Notes under the pieces: generated by a model
Seen by the model: the letters and a program-made list of their open reading frames with translations, nothing else
The model's database searches: none
What the model was told of the DNA's origin: nothing
Source of the DNA: DASRDS01 sp035570055
Lineage (GTDB): Bacteria > Gemmatimonadota > Gemmatimonadetes > Gemmatimonadales > Gemmatimonadaceae
Reading direction: 5' to 3'
DNA length: 64,000 bases
Assembly: GCA_035570055.1 (NCBI GenBank)
Contig: DATMLM010000096.1
Coordinates: forward strand, 17,393 to 81,392
Position numbers and translations under genes: made by a program
Shown: positions 26,098 to 34,523 of the stretch, piece by piece
Position numbering within the stretch: the first letter of the stretch is position 1
How the letters are laid out: every line of letters starts with the position of its first letter

Positions 26098-27503
26098 CCG
26101 AGCCGCGTCTCGCCACCGTTCTCACGAGGCGTACCCAACGCGTCGCGTGGACCGCGCTCTCGGGCTTCGCGCTCCTGATGATCGCGGCCTTTGCTGTTGC
26201 GAGTGAAGTGGCGCTGCGCGGTACGGCGCGGCATTCCGCCGCGGTGATTGGTGCGCTGCTCGAAGATTACACGGACTCCACGCGCGGACCCGGTGGCGTG
26301 ATGCCCGCGACGCTGGCCGAGGGGCTCCTGAGCATGGGCGGACAGGTCCTGATTACGCGAACGACCACCAGCGCGGGCGGCCTGTCACAGGTCTACTTTG
26401 TGAGCCCGGGGATGCCCCAGATGCGCCTTGAAGGCCTCCCCGCAAGCGCGTCGCCCGAGCAGGTCCGCCGGATTCTGGTCGACGCCATCACACGGCGCTC
26501 ACGGTGGCGGTTCGATCTGCTTCAGCGAGCGGAGGGCCCCTACGACATCTACATCGTCGCCAGCCGTGATCCCTATCTCATTGGACTCGCCGCGCTGGTC
26601 GGTGCGGTTGCCGTGCTGCTTCCGCTTGCGGCGCTCGGCGCCGGCCGCGGCGCGCGCCAGGCGGTGGCCGCGACGCTTGGCCCGCTCGAGCGTGTCACGG
26701 CGGACACGCAGGCCATCAGCCCGGCGGATCTTGGGACCAGGATCGCAAGTCCCACGGGCCAGGCCGAGGTGACGGCGCTGGCGGACAGCATGAACCGGAT
26801 GCTGGACCGCGTCGACCGCGCGCATCGGGCACTCAAAGCGTTCACGGCCGACGCCAGCCACGAGCTCCGAACGCCGCTGACGCTCGTACGGGCGCAGGCG
26901 CAGTGGGCGCTGGCCCACCAGCGGGAAGAGGCGGAAGTGCGTGACGCGCTGATGGCCATCGAACGCGAAGTCGAACGGACCACCAAGATGGTGGAAGAGC
27001 TGTTGCTCATCGCCCGCGGCGAGAATCGACAACTGACACTCGCGCGCGTTCCGTTCGACCTCGGAGCCATCGTCGACGAGGTCAGAGAGATCACCGAGGT
27101 GATGGCGATAGACAAAAAGCTCGCGGTGCGCGCCGAGCCGGCCGAACCGGTGTGGGCTTTGGGAGACGCCGATCGCACGCGGCACATCCTCCTGAACCTG
27201 GCGACCAACGCGGTGCGCTACACACTCCAAGGCGGGATTAGTTTCCGCCTCCTGAAAAACGGAAGCATGGTCGGCGTGTCCGTTCAAGACACCGGACCAG
27301 GGATCGGGCCTGAGCATCTCGAGCTGGTCTTCGACCGATTTTTCCGGATCGAGCAGTCACGCAGCCGTGAGCTTGGCGGCATCGGACTCGGTCTCGCCAT
27401 CGCCAGACTGCTTGCCGAGCTTCAGCAAGGCCGGGTCACGGTCGAGAGCACGCTTGGAGACGGAAGCGTGTTCACCCTCTGGCTCCCTGCATCGACGACC
27501 TAA
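26094..27503 (+). CDS. Sensor histidine kinase of the OmpR-class two-component system
   Basis: 469 residues, GTG start overlapping the regulator stop. Membrane helices are at ~20-42 and ~160-183, bracketing a ~115-residue periplasmic sensor; a HAMP-like linker follows. HisKA has H256 (FTADASHELRTPLTLV). HATPase motifs are LLNLATNAVRYT, DTGPGIGPEH and GIGLGLAIARLLAE. It phosphorylates the regulator at 25423. The signal is unknown; the divergent RidA/NTF2/ADOP operon is a plausible target. Confidence 0.94.
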   Translation: MTEPRLATVLTRRTQRVAWTALSGFALLMIAAFAVASEVALRGTARHSAAVIGALLEDYTDSTRGPGGVMPATLAEGLLSMGGQVLITRTTTSAGGLSQVYFVSPGMPQMRLEGLPASASPEQVRRILVDAITRRSRWRFDLLQRAEGPYDIYIVASRDPYLIGLAALVGAVAVLLPLAALGAGRGARQAVAATLGPLERVTADTQAISPADLGTRIASPTGQAEVTALADSMNRMLDRVDRAHRALKAFTADASHELRTPLTLVRAQAQWALAHQREEAEVRDALMAIEREVERTTKMVEELLLIARGENRQLTLARVPFDLGAIVDEVREITEVMAIDKKLAVRAEPAEPVWALGDADRTRHILLNLATNAVRYTLQGGISFRLLKNGSMVGVSVQDTGPGIGPEHLELVFDRFFRIEQSRSRELGGIGLGLAIARLLAELQQGRVTVESTLGDGSVFTLWLPASTT

Positions 27504-27509
27504 CCTGCT

Positions 27510-28556
27510 CTAGAACGACTCGACCCGCAACTCGTCGAACGCGTGGGGGATGGCGGGGATGAGGAAGTAGTTCTTGAACGCCCATTGCCGGGCGGGATCG
27601 TTCCCCGCCAGCTCGGCCGCGAACTGTGAGAGGTCGACATGCTGGGTCACGGAGTCGACCTGATTGGCTTCGGTGAATCCGGCGTGCATGGCCGAACGCA
27701 CCTGCGAGAGCAGGGTGTCGATCAGGGCCTTTTCGGAGCGGACGTAGTCCCAAGATGAGAGCACGGGTCCGTGGCCCGGGACGATCGCCTTGACGCCGTT
27801 CATCGCCATGAGCCGCGCGAGCGACTCGCTCCACTCCCGAAAGTGGGAGGTAAACGCGTACGGGACCGGGGCGACCACGAGGTCGCCGGTGACGAGTACG
27901 CCCTGCTCGGGGATGAGCGCGACGACATCGCCTGTGGTATGTCCCACGTACTTGCGGAGCTGGACGTGCCGGTCGCCGAGGTCGAGATCCATCTCGACCT
28001 CGAACGTGAGCGTGGGCTGCACGAGGTGTGTCTCGCGCCAGACAGGCCATTCCCGAGTCGCCTTGTCCAACGCCTCGAGCACGTGCGCGGCCTCGTACGG
28101 CGTGGCGTGTGACTGGAGGGTCTGCTTGCGGGCGGCGGCCACGTTATTCGGGTTGAGCGCTTGTTGTTGAGCGAGAGTGGACGGATTGCGCCATATCGAA
28201 AGGTCCCGAGTCTCGCCGCTCGCAATGATCTCGACACCGGGGAATTGGTCGGCATATACCTGATTCCCTGACATGTGGTCGAGGTGCCAGTGCGTGTTGA
28301 CGACATACCTGACGGGCAGCGAGGTCTTGCTCTGGATCCAACGCAGGTGCTCACGCGACAAGCGCACACTCGGGGCGTCGACGACCAGTACGGCCTTCGA
28401 CCCGATGATCACGGTAGCATTCCCGTCGGGGAGACCGTCGGTCGTGTTGTTCGGCGTGAACGCGAAGATGCCGGGCGCGACCTCTGTCGGCGCTTGGGCG
28501 CGGAGGAGCGGTGCGGCGAGTATGACTGCGATCAGCACCTGTCTATTCACGCTCAA
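27510..28556 (-). CDS. Exported metallo-beta-lactamase-fold hydrolase
   Basis: 348 residues with a signal peptide (RQVLIAVILAAPLLRAQA). The zinc motif H89-W-H-L-D-H94 is complete (VVNTHWHLDHMSGN), followed by further ligands in YVGHTTGDVVAL and VPGHGPVLS, plus VTGDLVV. The size and architecture fit periplasmic MBL-fold hydrolases that hydrolyse lactones, sulfates or phosphates; a true beta-lactamase is possible but not indicated. The start overlaps the upstream lipocalin-like gene by 14 bases. Confidence 0.88.
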   Translation of the reverse strand: MSVNRQVLIAVILAAPLLRAQAPTEVAPGIFAFTPNNTTDGLPDGNATVIIGSKAVLVVDAPSVRLSREHLRWIQSKTSLPVRYVVNTHWHLDHMSGNQVYADQFPGVEIIASGETRDLSIWRNPSTLAQQQALNPNNVAAARKQTLQSHATPYEAAHVLEALDKATREWPVWRETHLVQPTLTFEVEMDLDLGDRHVQLRKYVGHTTGDVVALIPEQGVLVTGDLVVAPVPYAFTSHFREWSESLARLMAMNGVKAIVPGHGPVLSSWDYVRSEKALIDTLLSQVRSAMHAGFTEANQVDSVTQHVDLSQFAAELAGNDPARQWAFKNYFLIPAIPHAFDELRVESF

Positions 28557-29268
28557 ATACCAGAACCGTGGGCTTGCTCTGATCTCCCTGGCGCGCGGTC
28601 ATCGTCAAGGTTTTGAGATCTGGAGAAAGCTCAACCTGCTGGGTACTGGTGACCTTGCCTTGGGACTTGTCTGTTATTTCCAGACTGCGGTCGTTCACGC
28701 GCCGGGCTGACGATACAGAGTCTCTCCCGTCGAACGTGATCTGCTTCGCCAGTGTCAGTTCGCGACTCTCAAATGAGAGGCCGTCACCCTGGTAGGGCTG
28801 GATCGTGAGCTCGATCACCGTGCCCACTTCCTCCTTCACGCTATCCCATGTGCCCAGGAAACCTGAGCTCCCCGCCGTCCGCTCGTACGTGTAGTGCACG
28901 CTCAATGTCGAACCGTCGGGCCGATAGCCCGTAAAGGCATCGGTCAGCGTGTGGCCGTCGCCGGACAGCGTCCATTCCGCCGAGACCAGCAGGCGATCCC
29001 CTTGCTTGCGAACCATCTTCCAGTTGTTGCTGCCCTCGACCGTGATGGAGAAGGTGGTCCCCTGCAGGGCCGGGTGGTCACGCCCGTCGGCTACGATCGT
29101 ATCGACTGCGCCAGGAGCAAAGGTGAGGGCGTATCGGTTTGGGCCCGCGACCGCGACGATCATTTCGTCGGGAAGTCTGCTTTTGGACGGATTCAGCCTC
29201 CACTTGCCGACGAAGGGATCGGCTCGGACAACGGTGAGCAGGCACAGCACGGACAGGCAGCGCAACAC
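28543..29268 (-). CDS. Exported lipocalin-like protein of unknown function
   Basis: 241 residues if initiated at GTG 29268, which gives a signal sequence (LRCLSVLCLLTVVRAD). The open frame extends to 29421, but that part lacks coding character. Two similar halves start with FVGKWRLNPSKSRLPDEM and FLGTWDSVKEEVGTVIEL, each followed by beta-rich segments; this looks like a duplicated lipocalin/DUF-type beta barrel. Overlaps the MBL-fold hydrolase gene by 14 bases, so the two are probably co-expressed. No catalytic motif seen. Confidence 0.7.
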   Translation of the reverse strand: MLRCLSVLCLLTVVRADPFVGKWRLNPSKSRLPDEMIVAVAGPNRYALTFAPGAVDTIVADGRDHPALQGTTFSITVEGSNNWKMVRKQGDRLLVSAEWTLSGDGHTLTDAFTGYRPDGSTLSVHYTYERTAGSSGFLGTWDSVKEEVGTVIELTIQPYQGDGLSFESRELTLAKQITFDGRDSVSSARRVNDRSLEITDKSQGKVTSTQQVELSPDLKTLTMTARQGDQSKPTVLVFERE

Positions 29269-29414
29269 GTGGGCTCCGATGAGAGGTGGGCGAGCGCACA
29301 CTGGGGCCGATTGCGTGCGTGTGGCAACGGATCCGGCGCGAGACGCAAAATTCGGCCGCCGACCCGCAAGAAATGCCAGCCGGCGTCTGCCGTCGTTAAG
29401 TTCGAGTGGCATAT

Positions 29415-30521
29415 ATGGCAATGCGGCCTCGCGTCGGATCAGATGTGATCGTTGCGATTGGCGCGGGGATTGTCGGCGTCGTGCTGCTCACGTTGCTGCA
29501 GTCCACCCAAAGCGCCGTCTCGGCTGCCTGGGCGCCGCACGTCCCGCTGATCCGAGTGGTCCGAGGGTCGCTCATTTTCTGGTCGTCCTGGGTGCTGTTG
29601 GCTCCCGCCATCGCGATGCTCGGTCGGCACTGGCGCTTGGAGAGCGGTCACCTGGTGCGTCGGTCACCAGTCTGGATCGCGGCCGCGGCCCTGGCCGGCG
29701 TGGTGAGCGCGGCCGTCATGACCGCGCTCAGTCGACTGTTCGGCGTACCGCTCATGCTCGCGCGGCCGGCAGGCTCGCACTCTTTTGTGAGCGACGTGTG
29801 GAACGCCTTCACCCAGACCTTTGCTGCCACCACACTCGTCTTTGCGATCGGCGTACTGCTCTATCATGCACTCATCTACTACGGCGCCTATCGCGATCGG
29901 GGCCGGCGGGAGGCGGCATTGGAGGCCGAGCTGGCCCGTTTTCGACTCCATGTGCTGCAGCGGCAGTTGCAACCCCACTTTCTCTTCAACGCGCTGCACA
30001 CCGTATCGGCGCTGATGGCTGAAGACGTGGCGTCCGCGCGCCGGGTGTTGGCCGAGCTCGGGGATCTGCTACGAGTGGCCTTGGATCGGATGGACGAGCA
30101 CGAGATCCCGCTCGAGCGGGAGATCGAGTTTCTGCGACGGTATGTCGCGATCCAGACCGCTCGCTTCGGCGACCGCTTGACGGTCGAGTGGGCGATCGAG
30201 GACGCGGCCCGGTCGGCCCTCGTGCCGAGCATGATCTTGCAGCCGTGTGTGGAGAACGCGATCCAGCACGGCATCGAGCCGCTCGAGCGAGGGGGCCGCA
30301 TCGCAATCGCGGCTCGCCTGGTGGGGCGATCGCTGCACATCGACATTGTCGACGACGGACGCGGCGCCCCTCCGCATCGGGGCGGCCAGGTGGCCGGACA
30401 CGGCCTCATGAGCGTGCGGGAGCGTCTTCGGGCGCAGTACGGCGAGCGGCACACGTTCGAGGCCGGGAACGCGCCGGGCGGCGGATTTCGCGTGGCGCTC
30501 GTGATCCCGGTTGATCGATGA
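29415..30521 (+). CDS. LytS-type sensor histidine kinase
   Basis: About 368 residues; GTG 29406, ATG 29415 and ATG 29421 are alternative starts, the middle one having GAGTGG upstream. Four membrane helices (VIVAIGAGIVGVVLLTLL, IFWSSWVLLAPAIAML, WIAAAALAGVVSAAVM, FAATTLVFAIGVLLYHALI) precede the phospho-accepting His in QRQLQPHFLFNALHTV. The ATPase N-box is QPCVENAIQHGIEPL and the G-box AGHGLMSVRERL. Cognate regulator follows with a four-base overlap. Related to, but clearly distinct from, the system at 6745. Confidence 0.93.
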   Translation: MAMRPRVGSDVIVAIGAGIVGVVLLTLLQSTQSAVSAAWAPHVPLIRVVRGSLIFWSSWVLLAPAIAMLGRHWRLESGHLVRRSPVWIAAAALAGVVSAAVMTALSRLFGVPLMLARPAGSHSFVSDVWNAFTQTFAATTLVFAIGVLLYHALIYYGAYRDRGRREAALEAELARFRLHVLQRQLQPHFLFNALHTVSALMAEDVASARRVLAELGDLLRVALDRMDEHEIPLEREIEFLRRYVAIQTARFGDRLTVEWAIEDAARSALVPSMILQPCVENAIQHGIEPLERGGRIAIAARLVGRSLHIDIVDDGRGAPPHRGGQVAGHGLMSVRERLRAQYGERHTFEAGNAPGGGFRVALVIPVDR

Positions 30522-31291
30522 CCGTGCGCTGCCGAGTGTTGGTCGTCGATGACGAGGCGCCGGCCCGCCGCCTGGCGAGTTCGCTGCTCTTGCGGATGGA
30601 GGACGTCGAAGTCATCGGTGATGCGGCGAGCGGCCAGACCGCGGTCGAGGCGATCCGACACCTCCGTCCCGACATCGTCTTGCTCGATGTGCAGATGCCC
30701 GGGCTCGACGGCTTCGACGTCATTGGCGCCGTCGGTGCCGCGAACATGCCGGTGGTCGTGTTCGTGACGGCCTACGAGCGGTATGCGATCAAGGCGTTCG
30801 ACGTCCATGCCGTCGATTACCTGGTGAAGCCGTTTGACGACGAGCGATTTCGGACGGCGATCGAGCGCGCCGTGACCCGCGTCCGCGGCGGTCGGTCGCC
30901 GGAGCTGTCCGCGCGGCTCGATGCACTACTCGAGCAGTTGGCGCGCGGTCGCGCTCCCGACCACATCGCATTGAAGGTCGACGGCCGGCACCTGATGATC
31001 GGCGCCGACGACATCGAGCACATCGAGGTATCGGACAAGGTCTTGCTCGTCCACACCGGCGAGCAGGTGTACCAGGTGCGGGAGACGTTGAACGCGATCG
31101 AGCGCCGGTTGCACGGTCCACCCTTCGTGCGGATCCATCGATCGGTGATCGTGAACATCGGCCGCGTCAAAGAGATCCAGCCCTGGTTTCAGGGCGACTA
31201 TGTGCTGATTCTGCACAACGGCAAGCGATTGATATCGGGTCGTGCGTACCGCGATGTCGTCCGGAAGCTCCTCGCGCGATCCGGTGTCTAA
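30518..31291 (+). CDS. LytTR-family response regulator
   Basis: 257 residues. Receiver with DDE acidic pocket, D57 (IVLLDVQMPGLDGF) and K in YLVKPFDDERF; a ~35-residue linker; LytTR domain from ~145 (HIALKVDGRHLMIGADDIEH, FVRIHRSVIVNIGRVKEIQP, LISGRAYRDVVRKLL). It is coupled to the LytS kinase and followed 50 bases later by a broken and an intact ADOP permease gene, which may be its targets (inference from order only). Confidence 0.93.
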   Translation: MTVRCRVLVVDDEAPARRLASSLLLRMEDVEVIGDAASGQTAVEAIRHLRPDIVLLDVQMPGLDGFDVIGAVGAANMPVVVFVTAYERYAIKAFDVHAVDYLVKPFDDERFRTAIERAVTRVRGGRSPELSARLDALLEQLARGRAPDHIALKVDGRHLMIGADDIEHIEVSDKVLLVHTGEQVYQVRETLNAIERRLHGPPFVRIHRSVIVNIGRVKEIQPWFQGDYVLILHNGKRLISGRAYRDVVRKLLARSGV

Positions 31292-31341
31292 GGACACGCG
31301 TACTTGCAGTCGATCTGACGGCGAGGCAGGTTTGTTGGGGC

Positions 31342-31947
31342 ATGACTGTCGATCGTGCGCAACGACTCAGCCCCATCGAGCGCCTTGGCCAGTGGGGCCA
31401 GGACATCCGCTTCGCGGTTCGCCAGCTGAGAAAGCGAGTCGGCTTTACCGCACTTGCCGTCACCACGCTCGCGCTCGGGATCGGCGCCAATACGGCGATC
31501 TTCACCGTCGTGCATCGCGTGCTCCTCGCCCCGTTGCCATATCCCGGCGGCGACCGAATCGTGATGCTGATCATGGAGCACAAGGACGGCACGCGGGACG
31601 GTCCTGATTCCGCGGGCGTGGTCGCGTGGCGCGATCGCGCGAGAACCATCGAGACGATGGCGGGCGTGGACGTTCCCGCGATGGCGACGCAGGACACCAC
31701 TGCCCAGGACACCATCGCGGCGTTCCTTACCGCCAACTATCTCCGGATGCTGGGCGTGCATCCCGTGCTGGGGCGGGAATTCTCGGCGGCAGACGAGCGG
31801 CCGGGATCGGGGGTCGCCATGATCACATATGGATTGTGGCGCCGTTCGTATGGTGGGCGCCCGGATGCCCTCGGATCGACGATTCGCGTCCACGGTCAGC
31901 CGTACGTGATCGTCGGCGTCACGCCCGCGGCGGGTGCTGCGCAGTGA
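31342..31947 (+). pseudogene. Truncated ADOP permease (N-terminal quarter only)
   Basis: The 201-residue frame contains the ADOP head (GQDIRFAVRQLRKRVGFTAL), TM1 (LALGIGANTAIFTVV) and part of the MacB periplasmic domain (LRMLGVHPVLGREFSAADE, SIRVHGQPYVIVGVTP). It ends at a TGA (31945-31947); no FtsX domain follows. A complete ADOP gene starts 65 bases later. Its N-terminus differs from that of the complete gene, so it is an older or different ADOP gene that lost its 3' part by deletion. Confidence 0.8.
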
Positions 31948-32012
31948 TCCGACCGACGCGCTCCGGAGCGATTGACGGCGAGCATGCGCGCGCTCTTGAT
32001 CTAGGAGATTCG

Positions 32013-34508
32013 ATGTCGACCGTCGACGTGATCCTGCAGGACCTGCGTCTCGCTGCCCGAGCCCTTCGCAAGCGCCTGGGGTTCACCGTCGTTGCCGTGC
32101 TGACCCTCGCCATCGGCATCGGCGCGAACGTCGCCATCTTCGGCGCGGTCGACACGATGTTGCTGCGCCGACTCCCGTTTCGCGATCCCGACCAGCTCAT
32201 GGTCGTGAGCATGACTCGACCGCCGATGCATCAGATGCCGGCGATGGATGACTGGGTCTGGTCGCTGCCGAAGTTCGCCGTGTTTCGCGATGCGCAGACC
32301 GTCTTCTCCGACGTCACGGTCTACGCAGATTGGCGGACCACGGTACTCGGGGGCGACGGGGCGCAGCGGCTCGAGGCCGAGGTGACGGACGATCACTATC
32401 TGCCGACGTTGGGGATCCGTCCGGCGCACGGCCGCAACTTCACGGCCGATGAGACGCGTGTCCCGAACGGCCCGAAAGTCGCGTTGCTCGGTGACGCGCT
32501 CTGGCGGCAACGCTTCGACGCCGATTCCGCTGTCGTTGGCCACACGATCAATCTCGGCGGCCAGCCGTACACGATCGTCGGTGTCATGCCTCCGGGCTTT
32601 CACGGACTGAGTGGACGGGCCCAACTCTGGGCGACGATCATGGCGGCCAGGCCAGAGGCGGCCGACGGATCCATGTACCTCCTCACGCTGATCGCGCGAC
32701 GCAAGCCCGGTGTCTCGCCGGCGCTCGCGAAGGACCGGGTGCGCCAACTGGGCGCTCGCGTGGACGAAGCGTTCCCGGAGGTGGGACCGATGAGCGTGCA
32801 CTGGGGCGCGGTCGCGCGCGAGTTGGACGCGAGACGCGTGGAGCCCGTGGTGCGACGCGCGCTGCTCGCGCTCTTCGGCGCGGTCGGCATCGTCTTACTC
32901 ATCGCGTGCGCCAACGTCGCGAATTTGCTCCTCGTCCGTGCCGCCGGGCGCCAACGCGAGATCGCGATCCGTGTCGCCCTCGGCGCGCCGCGTCGGCGTC
33001 TGGTCGGTCAGCTGTTCACGGAGAGTGCGCTGCTCGCCGCGATCGGCGGTGCGGCCGGTACGGCGCTCGCCTGGTGGAGCACCGGGCTCCTCGTCGCACT
33101 CGACCCGACGCGGACCGCGAGACATTGGAATCTTCGATCGTTCGGCCTCGTCTCGTTCGATCAGATGCGGTTCGACGGAACGGCGCTCGCGTTCGCGGCC
33201 GCGATCACGTTGGGCACGTGTCTCCTCTTTGGGCTGCTCCCCGCGCTCTATGCGACGCGCTCAACGCCGCGCCCGGGTGTCCAGGAGCGACATGATGCCC
33301 GCGGACGGGCGCTGCTGGCGTCGGTGCAAGTGGCGCTCGCCGTCGTGCTGCTCGTTGGCTCGGGACTCCTCATCCGGAGCCTGAGCAACCTCCTCAGCGT
33401 GCCGCTTGGCTTCGACGCCAGCGGCGTGCTGACCGTGGGGTTGGGCCGGCCGGATGCACTCGAAGACGCCTTGTACCCGGGCGCACACGATGGGAAAAAT
33501 GACGATCTCCTTCCCGGCTACTACGACCGGGTGATCGCGGCCATCGGCAGTCTCCCTGGGGTGACGAGTGTCGCACTCGAGGACTGTCTGCCGCTGAGTG
33601 GAGGCTGTCACAGAACACCGATCCAGCTGCTCGACCGCCCGCCGCTCCCGAATGGCGAGCTGCGGACGGCCAGCCATCACGAGATCAGCGCCAATTGGCC
33701 GTCGATGATGCGCGTGCCGGTCGTCCAGGGCCGCGCGTTCACTGACGCGGACCGCGCGCATGCGCCGAAGGTCGTGCTCGTGGGTGAGACGGCGGCGAGA
33801 CGCCTGTGGCCCGGCGAAGACCCGATCGGGAAGCCCTTGTACCTTGGCCTCTCCGGCTTTGACACCGACACCGCGCGCGTCGTCGGTGTCGTGGGTGACG
33901 TCCGATACGCTTCGATCGACTCGGTGCCCGACATCGACATCTACGTCTCCTATCTCCAGATGCCGGACGTGCCGGTGACGATGCTGGTTCGCACGGCTGG
34001 CGACCCACTCGCACTGGTCGCGTCCCTGCGGCGGGCAATCCACGGCGTCGCGCCGAACGCACCTGTGTACGATGCCCGTCGGCTCGCGCAACGCGTCGGC
34101 GACTCGATGGCACTCGCCCGGTTCGGCACGTCGCTGCTCACCTCGTTCGCGACGGTTGCGCTCGTGCTCGCGATGCTCGGCGTGTACGGCGTGCTCGCGT
34201 TCACCGTCGTCCAGCGCACGCGCGAGATTGGCATACGCCTCGCGCTCGGCGCGACCCCGGTGTCGGTCGTTCATCTCGTGGTCGGTCGGGGCGTCGTCAT
34301 CGCAGCTGCCGGTGGTATCGTCGGCATCGTGGGCGCAGAGGCGACGACCCGTGTCCTGCGCTCGCTGCTCTACGATGTTGCCCCGTCGGACCCGGCCACC
34401 TACATCGGGATCATCGTCGTGCTGGTCGCCGCGGTGATCGCGGCGAGTTGGTTACCGGCGCGCCAGGCATCGCGCGTCGCCCCTGCCGAGGCGTTACGAG
34501 TCGACTAG
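32013..34508 (+). CDS. ADOP-type ABC transporter permease
   Basis: 831 residues from ATG 32013, with AGGAG six bases upstream. ADOP head (VILQDLRLAARALRKRLG), TM1 (LTLAIGIGANVAIFGAV), MacB_PCD region (LGIRPAHGRNFTADETRVP, GQPYTIVGVMPPGFHGLSGR), first FtsX domain (AVGIVLLIACANVANLLLVR), second PCD and C-terminal FtsX (VALVLAMLGVYGVLAFTVV), ending PARQASRVAPAEALRVD. No ATPase partner nearby. The 3' end is only 15 bases from that of the convergent ADOP gene. Confidence 0.92.
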   Translation: MSTVDVILQDLRLAARALRKRLGFTVVAVLTLAIGIGANVAIFGAVDTMLLRRLPFRDPDQLMVVSMTRPPMHQMPAMDDWVWSLPKFAVFRDAQTVFSDVTVYADWRTTVLGGDGAQRLEAEVTDDHYLPTLGIRPAHGRNFTADETRVPNGPKVALLGDALWRQRFDADSAVVGHTINLGGQPYTIVGVMPPGFHGLSGRAQLWATIMAARPEAADGSMYLLTLIARRKPGVSPALAKDRVRQLGARVDEAFPEVGPMSVHWGAVARELDARRVEPVVRRALLALFGAVGIVLLIACANVANLLLVRAAGRQREIAIRVALGAPRRRLVGQLFTESALLAAIGGAAGTALAWWSTGLLVALDPTRTARHWNLRSFGLVSFDQMRFDGTALAFAAAITLGTCLLFGLLPALYATRSTPRPGVQERHDARGRALLASVQVALAVVLLVGSGLLIRSLSNLLSVPLGFDASGVLTVGLGRPDALEDALYPGAHDGKNDDLLPGYYDRVIAAIGSLPGVTSVALEDCLPLSGGCHRTPIQLLDRPPLPNGELRTASHHEISANWPSMMRVPVVQGRAFTDADRAHAPKVVLVGETAARRLWPGEDPIGKPLYLGLSGFDTDTARVVGVVGDVRYASIDSVPDIDIYVSYLQMPDVPVTMLVRTAGDPLALVASLRRAIHGVAPNAPVYDARRLAQRVGDSMALARFGTSLLTSFATVALVLAMLGVYGVLAFTVVQRTREIGIRLALGATPVSVVHLVVGRGVVIAAAGGIVGIVGAEATTRVLRSLLYDVAPSDPATYIGIIVVLVAAVIAASWLPARQASRVAPAEALRVD

Positions 34509-34523
34509 GACGGGCCCGGCGAC

